This document shows positions 32,801-41,263 of a DNA stretch of 64,000 nt, piece after piece. The translations under genes were made by a program, and so were the position numbers. This DNA is from Akkermansiaceae bacterium (lineage in GTDB: Bacteria > Verrucomicrobiota > Verrucomicrobiia > Verrucomicrobiales > Akkermansiaceae). The notes beneath the pieces were generated by a model. The model ran no database searches. It was not told the origin of the DNA and worked only from the letters and a program-made list of their open reading frames with translations. Numbering within the stretch: position 1 is the stretch's first letter; every line of letters begins with the position of its first letter. The stretch is taken from NCBI GenBank assembly GCA_903888515.1, contig CAISTY010000231.1, positions 22,461-86,460 on the forward strand, written 5' to 3'.

Positions 32801-33904
32801 CGCATCGGCTACCCGGTGCTGGTCCGCCCGTCCTTCGTGTTAGGCGGCCGCGCGATGATGATCGTGTACAATGACGCCGAGCTTTCCCGCTACATGCGCG
32901 AGGCCGTCACCGCCTCGCCCGAACGCCCGGTGCTGGTGGACCGCTTCCTCGACAACGCCACCGAGGTGGATGTCGATTGCATCAGCGACGGTGAAATCGC
33001 GGTGGTCGGAGCCATCATGGAACACATCGAGCAGGCCGGCATCCACTCCGGCGACTCGGCCTGCGTGATCCCCTCGTTTTCCCTATCAGACTCTATCAAG
33101 GCGGAGATCACCCGCGCGGCAGGGGATCTCGCCCGCGAACTCAAGGTCAAGGGCCTCATGAACATCCAGTTCGCGGTCAAGGACGAGGTGCTGTATGTCA
33201 TCGAGGTCAACCCGCGCGCCTCGCGCACCGTGCCCTTCGTTTCCAAGGCCACCGGCGTTCCCCTCGCCAAGCTCGCCGCCAAAATCATGGTCGGCCACAA
33301 ACTCAAGGATCTCGGCTTCACCGCAACCATCGTGCCGCACCACTTCGCGGTGAAGGAAGCCGTCTTCCCGTGGAACCGCTTCCCCGGCATCGACATCGTG
33401 TTAGGCCCGGAAATGAAATCCACCGGCGAAGTCATGGGCATCGATGCCGATTGGGGCATGGCCTATGCCAAAGCCCAGATCGCCGCCTTCAACCCGCTGC
33501 CCACCGCAGGCAATGTCTTTCTATCAGTCGCCGATTTCGACAAAGACCGCGCCGTGCCCGTCGCCCGCGATCTGCTAGCCCTCGGCTTCACGCTCTTCTC
33601 CACTGGCGGTACCCACGCCCGCCTTGCCGCCGATGGCATTGTCAGCACACGCTTGTTCAAGCTCCACGAACAAGGCCGCCCCAACGTCCTCGACATGCTC
33701 AAAAACCAAGCGATCCACTTCGTCATCAACACCCCCAGCACCCACGAAACCCGCGAGGACGAAATCCGCATCCGCTCCCTCGCCATCACTCGCAAAATCT
33801 CCCACGCCACCAACCTGTCGGCCGCCGAGGCCTCGGTCAAAGCCATCCGCTCGCTCAAAACCCGCGAACTCACCGTCATGAGCATCCAGGAATATCATGC
33901 ATAA
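29816..33904 (+). CDS. carB: carbamoyl-phosphate synthase large subunit with an in-frame RAYT transposase insertion
   Basis: A 1362-residue ORF; normal CarB has about 1060-1080. Residues 1-472 are the N-terminal CarB half ([22 protein letters not shown]-grasp with [11 protein letters not shown]) into the oligomerisation domain ([12 protein letters not shown]). About 305 residues of REP-associated Y1 transposase and low-complexity linker follow. CarB resumes with [17 protein letters not shown], the second synthetase half ([20 protein letters not shown]) and the MGS-type allosteric domain at the C-terminus. Frame and all CarB motifs are intact, so it may still make carbamoyl phosphate for arginine and pyrimidines. 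The ATG at 29816 is used. Confidence 0.93.
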   Translation: MPKDTSIHKILVIGSGPIVIGQGCEFDYSGVQACKALKEEGYQVILVNSNPATIMTDPEFAHRTYIEPITPEVVEKIIIREQPDALLPTLGGQTALNTAMALFKSGVLDTHKVRMIGANADAIDKGENRLRFKEAMLKIGLDLPLSGIAHTLEEAKKVSAEIDRFPLIIRPAFTLGGQGGGIAYNREEFDEIIIRGLDLSPISEVLIEESLLGWKEFEMEVMRDCMDNCVVICSIENLDPMGVHTGDSITVAPIQTLTDREYQIMRDASFACIREIGVETGGSNIQFATDPKTGRMIIIEMNPRVSRSSALASKATGFPIAKIAAKLAVGYTLDELPNDITRETPASFEPTIDYVVTKVPRFTFEKFPTANPVLTTSMKSVGEAMAIGRTFKESIQKCLRSLETGRWGFGFDPKDPPNPTRDEITRKLQIPNAERIFWLQSAFTNGWTIAEVNTATGIDPWFLTHLQEIAEEGSHPGCLGGQASSLPECTPSPTDFHPFTPDEPETEKSRRHLPHWEQENGTYFVTFRLADSIPAIELAKLREDLATWNQHHPQPWDYQTYQEYQLRFHDGPEKWLDEGHGECLLARPELRAIVANALHHFDGERYVLDALVIMPNHVHVVFKPLAGHKVSEILHSWKSFTAKEINKAANRTGTLWQAESHDRIIRDWENLVNARAYIERNPAKLRDGTFTVEISGRIGGGIGGGIGGGIGVPPVSEDGRPACSSPQQAGSPLSESDETSNLRRRKIGVPPVSEDGRPACSSPQQAGSPLSESDETSNLRRLKKLGFSDRQIAKARGTSEDAIRARRKAAGIIPTYRLVDTCAAEFEACTPYFYSTYGDENEARESDKKKIIILGGGPNRIGQGIEFDYCCVHAAFALKELGYETIMVNSNPETVSTDYDTSDKLFFEPLTLEDVLNICDQEQPHGVIVQFGGQTPLNLAADLERHGVPIIGTSPKSIELAEDRKFFSALLDKLHLKQAEAGTATNGDEALQVADRIGYPVLVRPSFVLGGRAMMIVYNDAELSRYMREAVTASPERPVLVDRFLDNATEVDVDCISDGEIAVVGAIMEHIEQAGIHSGDSACVIPSFSLSDSIKAEITRAAGDLARELKVKGLMNIQFAVKDEVLYVIEVNPRASRTVPFVSKATGVPLAKLAAKIMVGHKLKDLGFTATIVPHHFAVKEAVFPWNRFPGIDIVLGPEMKSTGEVMGIDADWGMAYAKAQIAAFNPLPTAGNVFLSVADFDKDRAVPVARDLLALGFTLFSTGGTHARLAADGIVSTRLFKLHEQGRPNVLDMLKNQAIHFVINTPSTHETREDEIRIRSLAITRKISHATNLSAAEASVKAIRSLKTRELTVMSIQEYHA
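31234..32150 (+). mobile_element. RAYT (Y1 transposase) cassette embedded in carB
   Basis: Encodes, in the carB frame, [21 protein letters not shown], then [14 protein letters not shown] (the HUH His pair) and, about 60 codons later, [13 protein letters not shown] with the catalytic Tyr. These are the hallmarks of REP-associated tyrosine transposases. Short REP-like hairpins flank it: CAGGCT-TCC-AGCCTG at about 31260-31280, and the inverse AGCAGGCTGGAAGCCCGCT at both right-hand copies. The RAYT has no in-frame start of its own near its beginning: the ATG at about 31279 is in another frame. So it is only made as part of CarB. It replaces a surface loop of the oligomerisation domain. Confidence 0.85.
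31908..32160 (+). repeat. frame-preserving tandem repeats inside the carB insertion
   Basis: Two kinds. A 12-base unit GGGGGGATAGGC is repeated about four times (about 31908-31949), giving [12 protein letters not shown]. Then a 111-base unit is present twice (31946-32056 and 32057-32160, the second cut where carB resumes), giving two copies of [14 protein letters not shown]...NLRR. Both periods are multiples of three, so copy-number change would not shift the frame. The duplicated unit includes the first codons of the resuming CarB segment (SNLRR). Confidence 0.9.
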
Positions 33905-34018
33905 GGCGTTGTTTTTGAAAAAACCGACCGAAATTGACGTTTTTACAAAAATGTTCAAAAGAACAAATTACTTGCCAATTTCCCTGGATTTGCCAATCTC
34001 AATCTGAATTTCAACGGC

Positions 34019-35428
34019 ATGAGTGAAAGCGAGCCAGCTCTCAAGGAACGAGGCAAGGTCATCCGTGATCCGGTTCATGGCTTGATCCCGCTTCGCCCAG
34101 ATGAAACCTATCTCCTCGCCCTCATCAATACACCCGAGTTTCAACGCCTAAGGCGCGTCCGCCAGCTCGGCGTTAGCAATATCACTTATCCAGGTGCCGA
34201 GCACACCCGCTTTGCCCACAGTTTGGGCGTTATGTGCTTTGCCGGGCGGATTCTCGACCATCTCAGGTTGCGTTACAGAACTCACGTCGAAATCATTGGC
34301 CTTATCAATGACCACGAAAAAACCATAAAGGCGGCGGCGCTCCTTCACGATACAGGCCATGGACCGTTTTCTCATGCAATCGAACGTGCATTTCGCGCCA
34401 CCGCCAGCCACGAACGCCGGACCGCTTTGATTATCACTGATCCCGCATCGAAAGTGAACGAGGTTCTCAGGTGCCAACAGATCGATCCAGACCAAGTTCG
34501 CGCCGTAATCGACGGAACATTTCCCGTTCACTTCCTTCGTGACATCGTGTCGAGCCAACTCGATGCGGACCGCATGGACTATCTCCTGCGTGACACTCTC
34601 ATGACGGGTGTGGAATACGGGCGTTACGATGCCGAGTGGATCATCCATGCCCTCTGCCTCGGCCTTGATCCGATCCAACCACGCGACTTGAGGAATCCCC
34701 GTCACCTGCGTCTTTGCCTCGACCGCTCACGCGGGGTGCATGCAGCGGAACAACTCATCGTGGCCCGCATGCACATGAGCTATCAGGTTTATTACCACCG
34801 CGTGACGCGGGGATGGGAGGCTCACCTGCTCTGCATGTTCCGCCTCGCTCACGAATTAGCTGTTAGCGGGCTGCTCCCCGTATCCACTCCAAAGGTAGTT
34901 TCCGCCTTCTTCCGGCAGGATGGTGCGTTGGAACACTCCGCTTTTCTCGCTTTCGATGAACCTCAAATGATCTCCGCATTCCATGCATGGGCGGATCATG
35001 TAGGGGCTGATGAAAACACCCGAAAACTCTGTGAACTCGCATCCGCATTCCTGCGACGCCGAAAACTTTTCGGGACCACGGAAATTCCCGGCTCGGATCC
35101 CATGCAGGCATCCTACGAAAAACTGCTCAGCCTCAAAGACTCTGGCAAAATAGAAGGAGTGGATTACTACCACGACAATGCCCGTTTCAAAGGCTACAAA
35201 GATTTCGGCAGTTCCGTGGTCCACGAGGGAACTGATGAAGATCCTCTGGTGGATGGATCGGAAGGAATTTTCCTAGCGGATGGCGAACCCTATTCCCATT
35301 CCACCATTCCCGTAGAAAAAGACAGCAGGGCGCTCATCGCTCCCGCGCTTATCAGACGTGACATGGTACCTCTAAACCGGGTTTTCGAACTCATCCACCC
35401 TTCCTGCCAAATGGCCCCTTGTAATTAA
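34019..35428 (+). CDS. HD-domain phosphohydrolase (SAMHD1/dGTPase-like, YwfO type)
   Basis: A 469-residue metal-dependent phosphohydrolase. The HD signature is complete: His67 in RFAHSLG, His110-Asp111 in LLHDTGHGPFSHA, and the later Asp in SSQLDADRMDYLLRD. RDPVHGLIPL and EFQRLRRVRQLG at the start are typical of the YwfO/SAMHD1-like branch, which hydrolyses nucleotides such as dNTPs. The 33-base gap to the next gene and the same strand suggest an operon. The upstream 114 bases are AT-rich compared with the neighbourhood. Possible role in nucleotide control or phage defence; the substrate is not evident. Confidence 0.85.
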   Translation: MSESEPALKERGKVIRDPVHGLIPLRPDETYLLALINTPEFQRLRRVRQLGVSNITYPGAEHTRFAHSLGVMCFAGRILDHLRLRYRTHVEIIGLINDHEKTIKAAALLHDTGHGPFSHAIERAFRATASHERRTALIITDPASKVNEVLRCQQIDPDQVRAVIDGTFPVHFLRDIVSSQLDADRMDYLLRDTLMTGVEYGRYDAEWIIHALCLGLDPIQPRDLRNPRHLRLCLDRSRGVHAAEQLIVARMHMSYQVYYHRVTRGWEAHLLCMFRLAHELAVSGLLPVSTPKVVSAFFRQDGALEHSAFLAFDEPQMISAFHAWADHVGADENTRKLCELASAFLRRRKLFGTTEIPGSDPMQASYEKLLSLKDSGKIEGVDYYHDNARFKGYKDFGSSVVHEGTDEDPLVDGSEGIFLADGEPYSHSTIPVEKDSRALIAPALIRRDMVPLNRVFELIHPSCQMAPCN

Positions 35429-35460
35429 TCAAGAAACCCCAATAAATCCTTCTGACCGCC

Positions 35461-35979
35461 ATGATCGACCACCCCATTGTCCGCATCGGACTTCTGCTTC
35501 GGCGGTTACAAGCCATCGAGACGCGCAAGAAGTTCCAGAAGATCGTCCACATTCTCCAAGTGATGGGTGCGCCGTTTCCGGAAAGCTACGATTTCCATCA
35601 CTATGGCCCTTTCTCTTCCGAGCTTCGGCGTGAAATTGAAGCATTCGAGTCCGAGTCTCTCATTGTCGAGACCGCTTTGCCGGTGAGCGGTCTGCCATCC
35701 TATAAGGTTTATCCGACGGACAAACTGTTATCTCTCCTCGCTAAAGCCCCCGATCTCATCGAAGAGGAATGGGTGGATTGGGCGGAAGATCTCAACGGAA
35801 AGTCCCCGCGCGATCTGGAAGGTATTTCCACTCTGCTCTACCTCCATCAGCGCCTGTGGTCACAGGATACCTGGCGAAAAAAATTCGAAGAACTCAAACC
35901 ACAGCTTGCCGCGCAATACGACTGGTATGAGTCCGAGGCTTTGCGTTTGCTAGAACTTGCAGGAAAGCAAGCTGCTTGA
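35461..35979 (+). CDS. YwgA/Panacea-like helical protein paired with the HD enzyme
   Basis: A 172-residue all-helical protein starting VRIGLLLRRLQAIETRKKFQ, then VHILQVMGAPFPESYDFHHYGPFSSEL. The K..QK..H.LQ...YGPFS pattern is that of YwgA-like proteins and resembles the Panacea/SocA-type antitoxin fold. In Bacillus a YwgA-type gene lies close to the HD gene ywfO, so the pairing seems conserved (from memory). It may regulate or neutralise the HD enzyme. It lies in an accessory gap between carB and feoA that also holds a helicase remnant. Confidence 0.6.
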   Translation: MIDHPIVRIGLLLRRLQAIETRKKFQKIVHILQVMGAPFPESYDFHHYGPFSSELRREIEAFESESLIVETALPVSGLPSYKVYPTDKLLSLLAKAPDLIEEEWVDWAEDLNGKSPRDLEGISTLLYLHQRLWSQDTWRKKFEELKPQLAAQYDWYESEALRLLELAGKQAA

Positions 35980-36050
35980 ATTTTTTCACCGTGTTCGCGC
36001 CAAGAAGAGCGCCTTGTCCGGGCTCCATGGTCCAAAGAAAAGATCCACAA

Positions 36051-36353
36051 ATGCCGCAGTCGAACACACGCACCGGCCTAATTGGAGCGTTCCGCGGCTG
36101 CGCCTCATGGCAGGACATCCAGGCCAAGTGGCGGACTTTGCCGGAAAAACAAAAAGGCGATCTCTTCGAGGAACTCGTCAAAGCCTACCTCCATCTGCCA
36201 TGCGCCGTCAGGATGTCCCGGTGGTTGTGTTGGGATGGAGATCGGTTCTTTATCCCGGAGGGATTCGAGCCGCCGATAACCCGGGGGCGGTCGAGTTCAG
36301 GTGGATTTTTTGCTCCACCACGAGAATTCTTGTTGCAATCCATTCTCAACTAG
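36051..36353 (+). pseudogene. N-terminal remnant of a restriction-type helicase
   Basis: The frame starts MPQSNTRTG and reads TLPEKQKGDLFEELVKAYLHL, the opening of large DEAD/DEAH restriction-associated helicases (Mrr-like or type ISP). After about 50 codons it turns into VRMSRWLCWDGDRFFIPEG, which comes from a repeat-like non-coding stretch, and ends at 36353. Walker and DEAH motifs are gone. It is a truncated relic of a defence-type gene. Confidence 0.5.
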
Positions 36354-36411
36354 TGATCTTAGGGGCGGGATGGAACACTCGCTGGCAGCCGATTTTGGAA
36401 ATGAGAGCGCC

Positions 36412-36624
36412 ATGACCTTGAATCAGGTCGGGGTGGGGAGGGATGTGAGGATACGGGTTTTGAGAGGGCCGGGTTGTGATCGTCTGCGCGATCTCGGGTT
36501 TTGCGAACAAGTGCAGGTCCGCAAGCTCACAGGCGGACGGAATCCGATTTGTTCGGTGTGCGGCACCCGCCTGGCCATCAGTCGCGAACTGGCCGAACAA
36601 GTGCTGGTAGCTCCGATGCATTGA
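36412..36624 (+). CDS. feoA: ferrous iron transport protein A
   Basis: A 70-residue SH3-like FeoA: MTLNQVGVGRDVRIRVL, then DRLRDLGFCEQVQVRK and ICSVCGTRLAISRELAEQV. FeoA binds and helps FeoB in Fe(II) uptake. Size and strand order match the family. It lies 15 bases before feoB on the same strand, so they form an operon. The ATG at 36412 gives the canonical FeoA start; the upstream in-frame ATG would add an unrelated leader. Confidence 0.9.
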   Translation: MTLNQVGVGRDVRIRVLRGPGCDRLRDLGFCEQVQVRKLTGGRNPICSVCGTRLAISRELAEQVLVAPMH

Positions 36625-36639
36625 TTTGCCACACAGGTC

Positions 36640-38529
36640 ATGCATACCGCCTCTGACTCACCATCGACGATCGCCCTGATTGGCAATCCGAACACCGGGA
36701 AAACCACGCTTTTCAACGCGTTGACAGGGGCGAACGCGAAAGTCGGGAACTATTCCGGCGTCACGGTGGAAATCAAATCCGGTGAAACCTTCACCCCCCA
36801 CGGGAAGAAACTCCGGGTGCTTGATTTGCCCGGTTGTTATTCGTTGCGTGCGCCGTCACCTGACGAACAAGTGGCCGTGGACGCGCTCAAAGGCGATCTA
36901 ACAGGATATGCCAAACCGGACCTCGTGGTTTGCGTGTTGGATGCCTCGAACCTCGAGCGTCATCTTCAACTCGCGCTGCAAGTCATGGCCTTGAAAATCC
37001 CCACGATCCTCGCGCTGAACATGGTGGACATGGCGGAAAAATCCGGGTTGCGCCTTGATCCTGCGAAGCTTTCCGAAGAACTCGGCGTGCCCGTTGTGCC
37101 GATGCAAGCCAGAGCGGGCAAAGGAATCATCGAGTTGAAACAGGCACTGAGATTTCCGTTTCCCACGGCAGCGCATGCCACATGGCTGCCCGGCACGGAC
37201 GATACGGAAGACACGCGGCGCACCTTCATCCGGAAGCTGTGCGAACTGGCCGCCCGCCGCCCGGATGCCCACCAGCTAACATTTGCGGACCAACTCGATG
37301 ATTGGCTGCTGCATCCGGTGTGGGGTTGGGTGGCGTTTTTCGCCATCATGTTCGCGGTTTTCTGGGGGATATTTTCCTTCGCGCGAATTCCGATGGGTTG
37401 GATCGAGTCCGCGCAGGGTGCGGTAGCCGGCGGAGTGGAATCCCTGATGCCGGCGGGTGATCTCCGTTCGTTGTTAGTCGATGGGGTGCTGGGCGGGGTG
37501 GGCGGGGTGGTGGTGTTTCTGCCACAGATCGTGCTGTTGTTTTTTTTCATCGGTCTGCTGGAAAGCTCGGGATACATGGCCCGTGCCGCCTATCTGATGG
37601 ACGGGGTGATGGCCAGGACGGGTCTCAGCGGCAAGGCCTTTCTGCCGTTGTTCAGTTCGTATGCGTGCGCGATTCCAGGCGTGATGGCCACCCGCACGAT
37701 CGACTCGGCCAAGGAACGCTTGGCCACCATTTTCATCGCGCCGTGGATGAGTTGTTCGGCCCGCCTGCCGGTGTATTTCCTGATCGTTCCGTTGCTGCTT
37801 CACGAAAACGAAGGTTCGTGGAAACAAGCGTTCGTCTTGTTCGCCATTTACACGCTTGGCACGCTGAGCGCGTTCGTCGTGGCCCGCGTGGTGCGCGGCA
37901 AACTCGGCCCGGATCCTACGGCGCATCATTTCATGTTAGAGTTGCCGCCCTATCGTTGGCCGCAGTGGAGTTACATTTGCCGGCATGTATTGGAACGCGG
38001 CGGGTCGTTTGTGGCCAAGGCCGGCACCCTCATCCTCGGGCTTTCCATTCTGTTATGGGCGCTCAGCACCTATCCGAAGGCGGATGGCGACGGTGAGGAC
38101 GCCCTGGCTGCGAGTGCCTTGGGCCGGCTTGGCACGGTAATCGAACCGGTGATGAAACCGCTCGGGTTCGATGGCCGGGTTGGCACCGCTATCCTCACAT
38201 CGTTCGCCGCCAGGGAGATTTTCAATTCCTCCATGGCGGTACTCTTCCGGGTGGACAAGGTGGACGGCGACGAGGAAACCCGCAGTTCCTTGCGCGACCG
38301 GCTGGCACTGGCGAAATGGCCGGATGGCAGGCCGCTGTTCACGCCGCTCTCGATGATTTCCCTGCTGGTGTTCTATATTTATGCGCTGCAATGCCTGCCG
38401 ACGTCCGTTGTTGTTGCCAAGGAAGCGGGCTCGTGGAAATGGGCGCTCGCACAACTGGCATTCATGACCGGCTTCGCCTATGCTGCCTCGCTATGCGTTT
38501 TCCAAGCCGGCAAACTTCTCGGATTCTAA
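36640..38529 (+). CDS. feoB: ferrous iron transporter FeoB
   Basis: A 629-residue inner-membrane Fe(II) transporter. The cytosolic G domain shows G1 GNPNTGKTTLFN, G2/G3 VLDLPGCYSLRAPSPDE and G4 NMVD. The membrane part has the Gate motifs (LPLFSSYACAIPGVMATRT and the second gate AILTSFAAREIFNSSMA) and about eight to ten helices. It is somewhat shorter than E. coli FeoB (773) but typical of compact forms. It is preceded by feoA and followed 7 bases later by a Cys-rich FeoB-associated gene. Confidence 0.95.
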   Translation: MHTASDSPSTIALIGNPNTGKTTLFNALTGANAKVGNYSGVTVEIKSGETFTPHGKKLRVLDLPGCYSLRAPSPDEQVAVDALKGDLTGYAKPDLVVCVLDASNLERHLQLALQVMALKIPTILALNMVDMAEKSGLRLDPAKLSEELGVPVVPMQARAGKGIIELKQALRFPFPTAAHATWLPGTDDTEDTRRTFIRKLCELAARRPDAHQLTFADQLDDWLLHPVWGWVAFFAIMFAVFWGIFSFARIPMGWIESAQGAVAGGVESLMPAGDLRSLLVDGVLGGVGGVVVFLPQIVLLFFFIGLLESSGYMARAAYLMDGVMARTGLSGKAFLPLFSSYACAIPGVMATRTIDSAKERLATIFIAPWMSCSARLPVYFLIVPLLLHENEGSWKQAFVLFAIYTLGTLSAFVVARVVRGKLGPDPTAHHFMLELPPYRWPQWSYICRHVLERGGSFVAKAGTLILGLSILLWALSTYPKADGDGEDALAASALGRLGTVIEPVMKPLGFDGRVGTAILTSFAAREIFNSSMAVLFRVDKVDGDEETRSSLRDRLALAKWPDGRPLFTPLSMISLLVFYIYALQCLPTSVVVAKEAGSWKWALAQLAFMTGFAYAASLCVFQAGKLLGF

Positions 38530-38536
38530 CACCAAC

Positions 38537-38662
38537 ATGGACTGGCAAACCCTCATCGCAGCCTGCATCGTGATCGTCACGCTCACGATCTTTCTTGTGA
38601 GACTTGCGCGACCGAAGCAACGCGGCAGTTGCGGCCACGACTGCGGTTGCGGGAAAAAGTGA
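38537..38662 (+). CDS. small FeoB-associated Cys-rich membrane protein
   Basis: A 41-residue peptide: one transmembrane helix (about 6-24, IAACIVIVTLTIFLVRLA) and a basic Cys-rich tail RGSCGHDCGCGKK. This is the typical FeoB-associated (FeoC-position) small protein, thought to hold or pass iron at the inner membrane. It ends the feoA-feoB operon, 7 bases after feoB. The HPr gene converges on it with only 3 bases between the stops. Confidence 0.8.
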   Translation: MDWQTLIAACIVIVTLTIFLVRLARPKQRGSCGHDCGCGKK

Positions 38663-38665
38663 TCT

Positions 38666-38932
38666 TCAATCTTCCTCGAACTTGCGGGCGATCAGTTCTC
38701 CGAGCGCCTCGATGGCGGCATCGGCGTCCGGACCGTCGGAGCTTACGTAAATCACCGATCCATGGCCCGCAGCCAGCATCATCAATCCCATGATGCTCTT
38801 GCCATCCACTTCCTCGCCGTCCTTCTCCACGAACACATTCGCTTCAAAACGATTCGCCATTTTGACGAATTGCGCGGCCGGACGGGCGTGGATGCCGAGT
38901 TTGTTGAGAATGGTAAATTCCTTCTTTGCCAT
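38666..38932 (-). CDS. phosphocarrier protein HPr
   Basis: An 88-residue HPr: ILNKLGIHARPAAQFVKMAN with the phosphorylated His in GIHARPA (about residue 15) and the regulatory Ser in DGKSIMGLMMLAA (about residue 46), then SDGPDADAAIEAL. It passes phosphate in the PTS, or serves HPr kinase signalling where no sugar PTS exists. No other PTS gene is nearby. The regulatory Ser environment is normal, so HPr kinase control is possible. Confidence 0.93.
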   Translation of the reverse strand: MAKKEFTILNKLGIHARPAAQFVKMANRFEANVFVEKDGEEVDGKSIMGLMMLAAGHGSVIYVSSDGPDADAAIEALGELIARKFEED

Positions 38933-39066
38933 GGGAAATCGGCTGGTGCCGGGGGGAGCTTAGAAACTCCGCCGCCTGTCTCCAAGGTAAAAGTTCCACC
39001 TTGTGCTCGACCTCCTGTCTACCGGAACTTGACGCGTCCGTCATCGCCAGTGAAACTAGCCGCGCC

Positions 39067-40344
39067 ATGCTTGATATCCGCGTCATCCGCGAAAATCCCG
39101 CCGCCGTCCGAGAACATCTCAAGAACCGGGGCGGCGATCACTGGAAACTGGTAGACGCCGTGCTCGCCTGCGACGAGGCCCGCCGCAAGGCCGAAACCGA
39201 TAAACAACAACTGCAGAATTCCCGCAAAACCCTTTCCAAACAAATCGGCATGCTCAAGGGCCGAGGTGAGGACACCGCCGCCATAGAGGCCGAAGTTCGC
39301 GGCATCAACGAACAAATCTCCGCGCTTGATGCCGTGGCCGACAACGCCTCCAGCGAACAAGCCCGCCTGCTTCTCAACATCCCGAACCTCACCCACCACG
39401 CCTGCCCGGTGGGCGCGGATGAATCCGCAAATCCCGTCATCCGCGAGTGGGGAAGCAAACCGGCCATCGCCAACCCGCAAGACCACGTCGTGCTCGCCCT
39501 CAACCACGGCCTGATCGATTGGGACGGCGGCATCCGCGTGGCCGGCTCCGGCTTCGTCGTCTATCGCGGCAAAGGAGCCCGCCTGGAGCGCGCCCTGATC
39601 CAATTTTTGTTAGACACTCAGGTTGCCAACGGCTACGAGGAGGTGAATGTTCCGCACCTTGTCAAACGCGAGTGCATGGAGGGCACCGGCCAACTCCCGA
39701 AATTCGAGGACGACATGTATGGCACGGACGCCGGCGCGGACGGCATCAACAATCTGTTTCTCGCGCCCACCGCCGAAGTGCCGGTCACCAATCTTTATCG
39801 GGACATGCTGCTGGCGGAAAGCGATCTGCCGGTGAAGATGGTGGCCTACACGCCGTGTTTCCGCCGCGAGGCGGGCTCCGCCGGGCGCGACAACAAGGGT
39901 ATCATCCGCATGCATCAATTCGACAAGGTGGAACTCGTCCAAATCGTCCATCCGGACACCGGCTTCGAGGTGCTCGAGCAACTCACCGCACATGCGGAAT
40001 CGATCCTGCAACAACTCGGCCTGCACTACCGTGTCGTCGAACTGTGCACCGGCGACGTCGGGTATTCCTCGGCCAAGACCTATGACATCGAAGTCTGGGC
40101 ACCCGGCCACGGCAAGTACCTCGAGGTGTCGAGTTGCTCGTGTTTCACCGACTATCAGGCGCGCCGCATGCGGTTGCGCTTCAAGGACGCCGAGGGCAAA
40201 AACCGCTTCCCGCACACCCTCAACGGCTCCGGCACTGCCTTGCCGCGCCTCTACGTAGCGCTGTTAGAGCAATGCCAGCAGGCAGACGGATCCATCCGCA
40301 TTCCGGATGCGCTTGTGCCGTATTTCGGCGCCGCCGTCTTGTGA
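39067..40344 (+). CDS. serS: seryl-tRNA synthetase
   Basis: A 425-residue class II synthetase. It has an N-terminal coiled-coil arm that binds tRNA (about 30-105) and a catalytic domain with APTAEVPVTNLYRDM, motif 2 YTPCFRREAGSAGRDNKG and motif 3 NGSGTALPRLYVALLEQ, all canonical. It charges tRNA-Ser and tRNA-Sec. The start MLDIRVIRENP is the normal SerRS opening, so the ATG at 39067 is chosen over upstream in-frame ATGs. Confidence 0.97.
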   Translation: MLDIRVIRENPAAVREHLKNRGGDHWKLVDAVLACDEARRKAETDKQQLQNSRKTLSKQIGMLKGRGEDTAAIEAEVRGINEQISALDAVADNASSEQARLLLNIPNLTHHACPVGADESANPVIREWGSKPAIANPQDHVVLALNHGLIDWDGGIRVAGSGFVVYRGKGARLERALIQFLLDTQVANGYEEVNVPHLVKRECMEGTGQLPKFEDDMYGTDAGADGINNLFLAPTAEVPVTNLYRDMLLAESDLPVKMVAYTPCFRREAGSAGRDNKGIIRMHQFDKVELVQIVHPDTGFEVLEQLTAHAESILQQLGLHYRVVELCTGDVGYSSAKTYDIEVWAPGHGKYLEVSSCSCFTDYQARRMRLRFKDAEGKNRFPHTLNGSGTALPRLYVALLEQCQQADGSIRIPDALVPYFGAAVL

Positions 40345-40366
40345 CCGGTGTGGACAGTCGGTGCGG

Positions 40367-41203
40367 CTAACCTCGCACGGCCTTGAGGGCGATGAACACG
40401 GGGATCTCCTCCGCCGCGCGGTGTTCGGCCTTGCTGAACGGGCCGGAGGCTTGGGACCGGCGGTGGCTGTAGAGTTCCTCGCAGGCTACCACGGACAAGC
40501 CGCCGTGGCCCAGCGCAGTCAATAATTCCGCCAGGGGACGGTGGTGAAAAACCGTTAGTTCGCCGGTGTTTTTCCCGGGATGGATGGTGATGGGGATTTC
40601 CAGCGGCGTATGGTAGCCGTCAATGCGCCGGTATTGGATTTTCTGGTCGCCGTCCCATCCCCAATGGGTGGTGCGCGGAATGCGGAAACACGGGTGCAGC
40701 AACACGAACACCGCCCGCCCGCCGGATTTCAACGCACGCGCGATGTTGGAAAACAAGGCAGCGACGTCCACCACGTCATGCACCGCCATCAAACAGGCCG
40801 CCGCATCGTGACTCGCATCCGCCCACGCTCCGGTCTTGCACACATCCGCGCGCACCCACACCACGCGCGGGTCATTGCCGTGGCGGGATTGCGCCGCCGT
40901 TAGAAGCCGCGGGCTGGCATCCACCCCGGTGAAGCGCCCAACCCCCACATCCAACAACGGCCTGACAAGCACGCCCTGGCCACAACACACATCGATGACC
41001 GACTCGCCCGGCTGGGCATCCAGCAGCCGCAACGCGGCGGGAACTATCAGATTCCGATGGTAATCCGAACCGGCCTCGCCCACCAACTTGTCATACCACG
41101 CGGCCACCGGATCCCAGCCGCACCCAACCCCCGCCGCTTTTTCGTTAGATCGCGGTGGTCCGGGTTTCCGGCCATGGGGGTGCTGGATCGGACGGCGTGG
41201 CAT
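40367..41203 (-). CDS. class I SAM-dependent methyltransferase
   Basis: A 278-residue protein with the Rossmann methyltransferase motifs: VIDVCCGQGVLVRPLL (motif I), FTGVDASPRLL (motif II) and AACLMAVHDVVDVAALF (motif IV). WDPVAAWYDKLVGEAGSDYH at the start is common in small-molecule methyltransferases. The acceptor is unknown. The first 25 residues are low-complexity and the true start may be one of the later Met or Val codons. It converges on serS with a 22-base gap. Confidence 0.8.
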   Translation of the reverse strand: MPRRPIQHPHGRKPGPPRSNEKAAGVGCGWDPVAAWYDKLVGEAGSDYHRNLIVPAALRLLDAQPGESVIDVCCGQGVLVRPLLDVGVGRFTGVDASPRLLTAAQSRHGNDPRVVWVRADVCKTGAWADASHDAAACLMAVHDVVDVAALFSNIARALKSGGRAVFVLLHPCFRIPRTTHWGWDGDQKIQYRRIDGYHTPLEIPITIHPGKNTGELTVFHHRPLAELLTALGHGGLSVVACEELYSHRRSQASGPFSKAEHRAAEEIPVFIALKAVRG

Positions 41204-41263
41204 CGGTATGATGGAGCGTATGCGGGAAACGAGATACCGGACAAGTTCGGCGTGGCGCGAGGA

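Noticed and set aside
29816..33904. intein in carB
   Set aside because: The insert lacks intein splicing motifs (Cys/Ser at the start, HN at the end) and carries RAYT motifs instead.
38666..38932. sugar PTS locus around HPr
   Set aside because: No EI, EII or HPr kinase gene lies nearby, so only the HPr gene is called.
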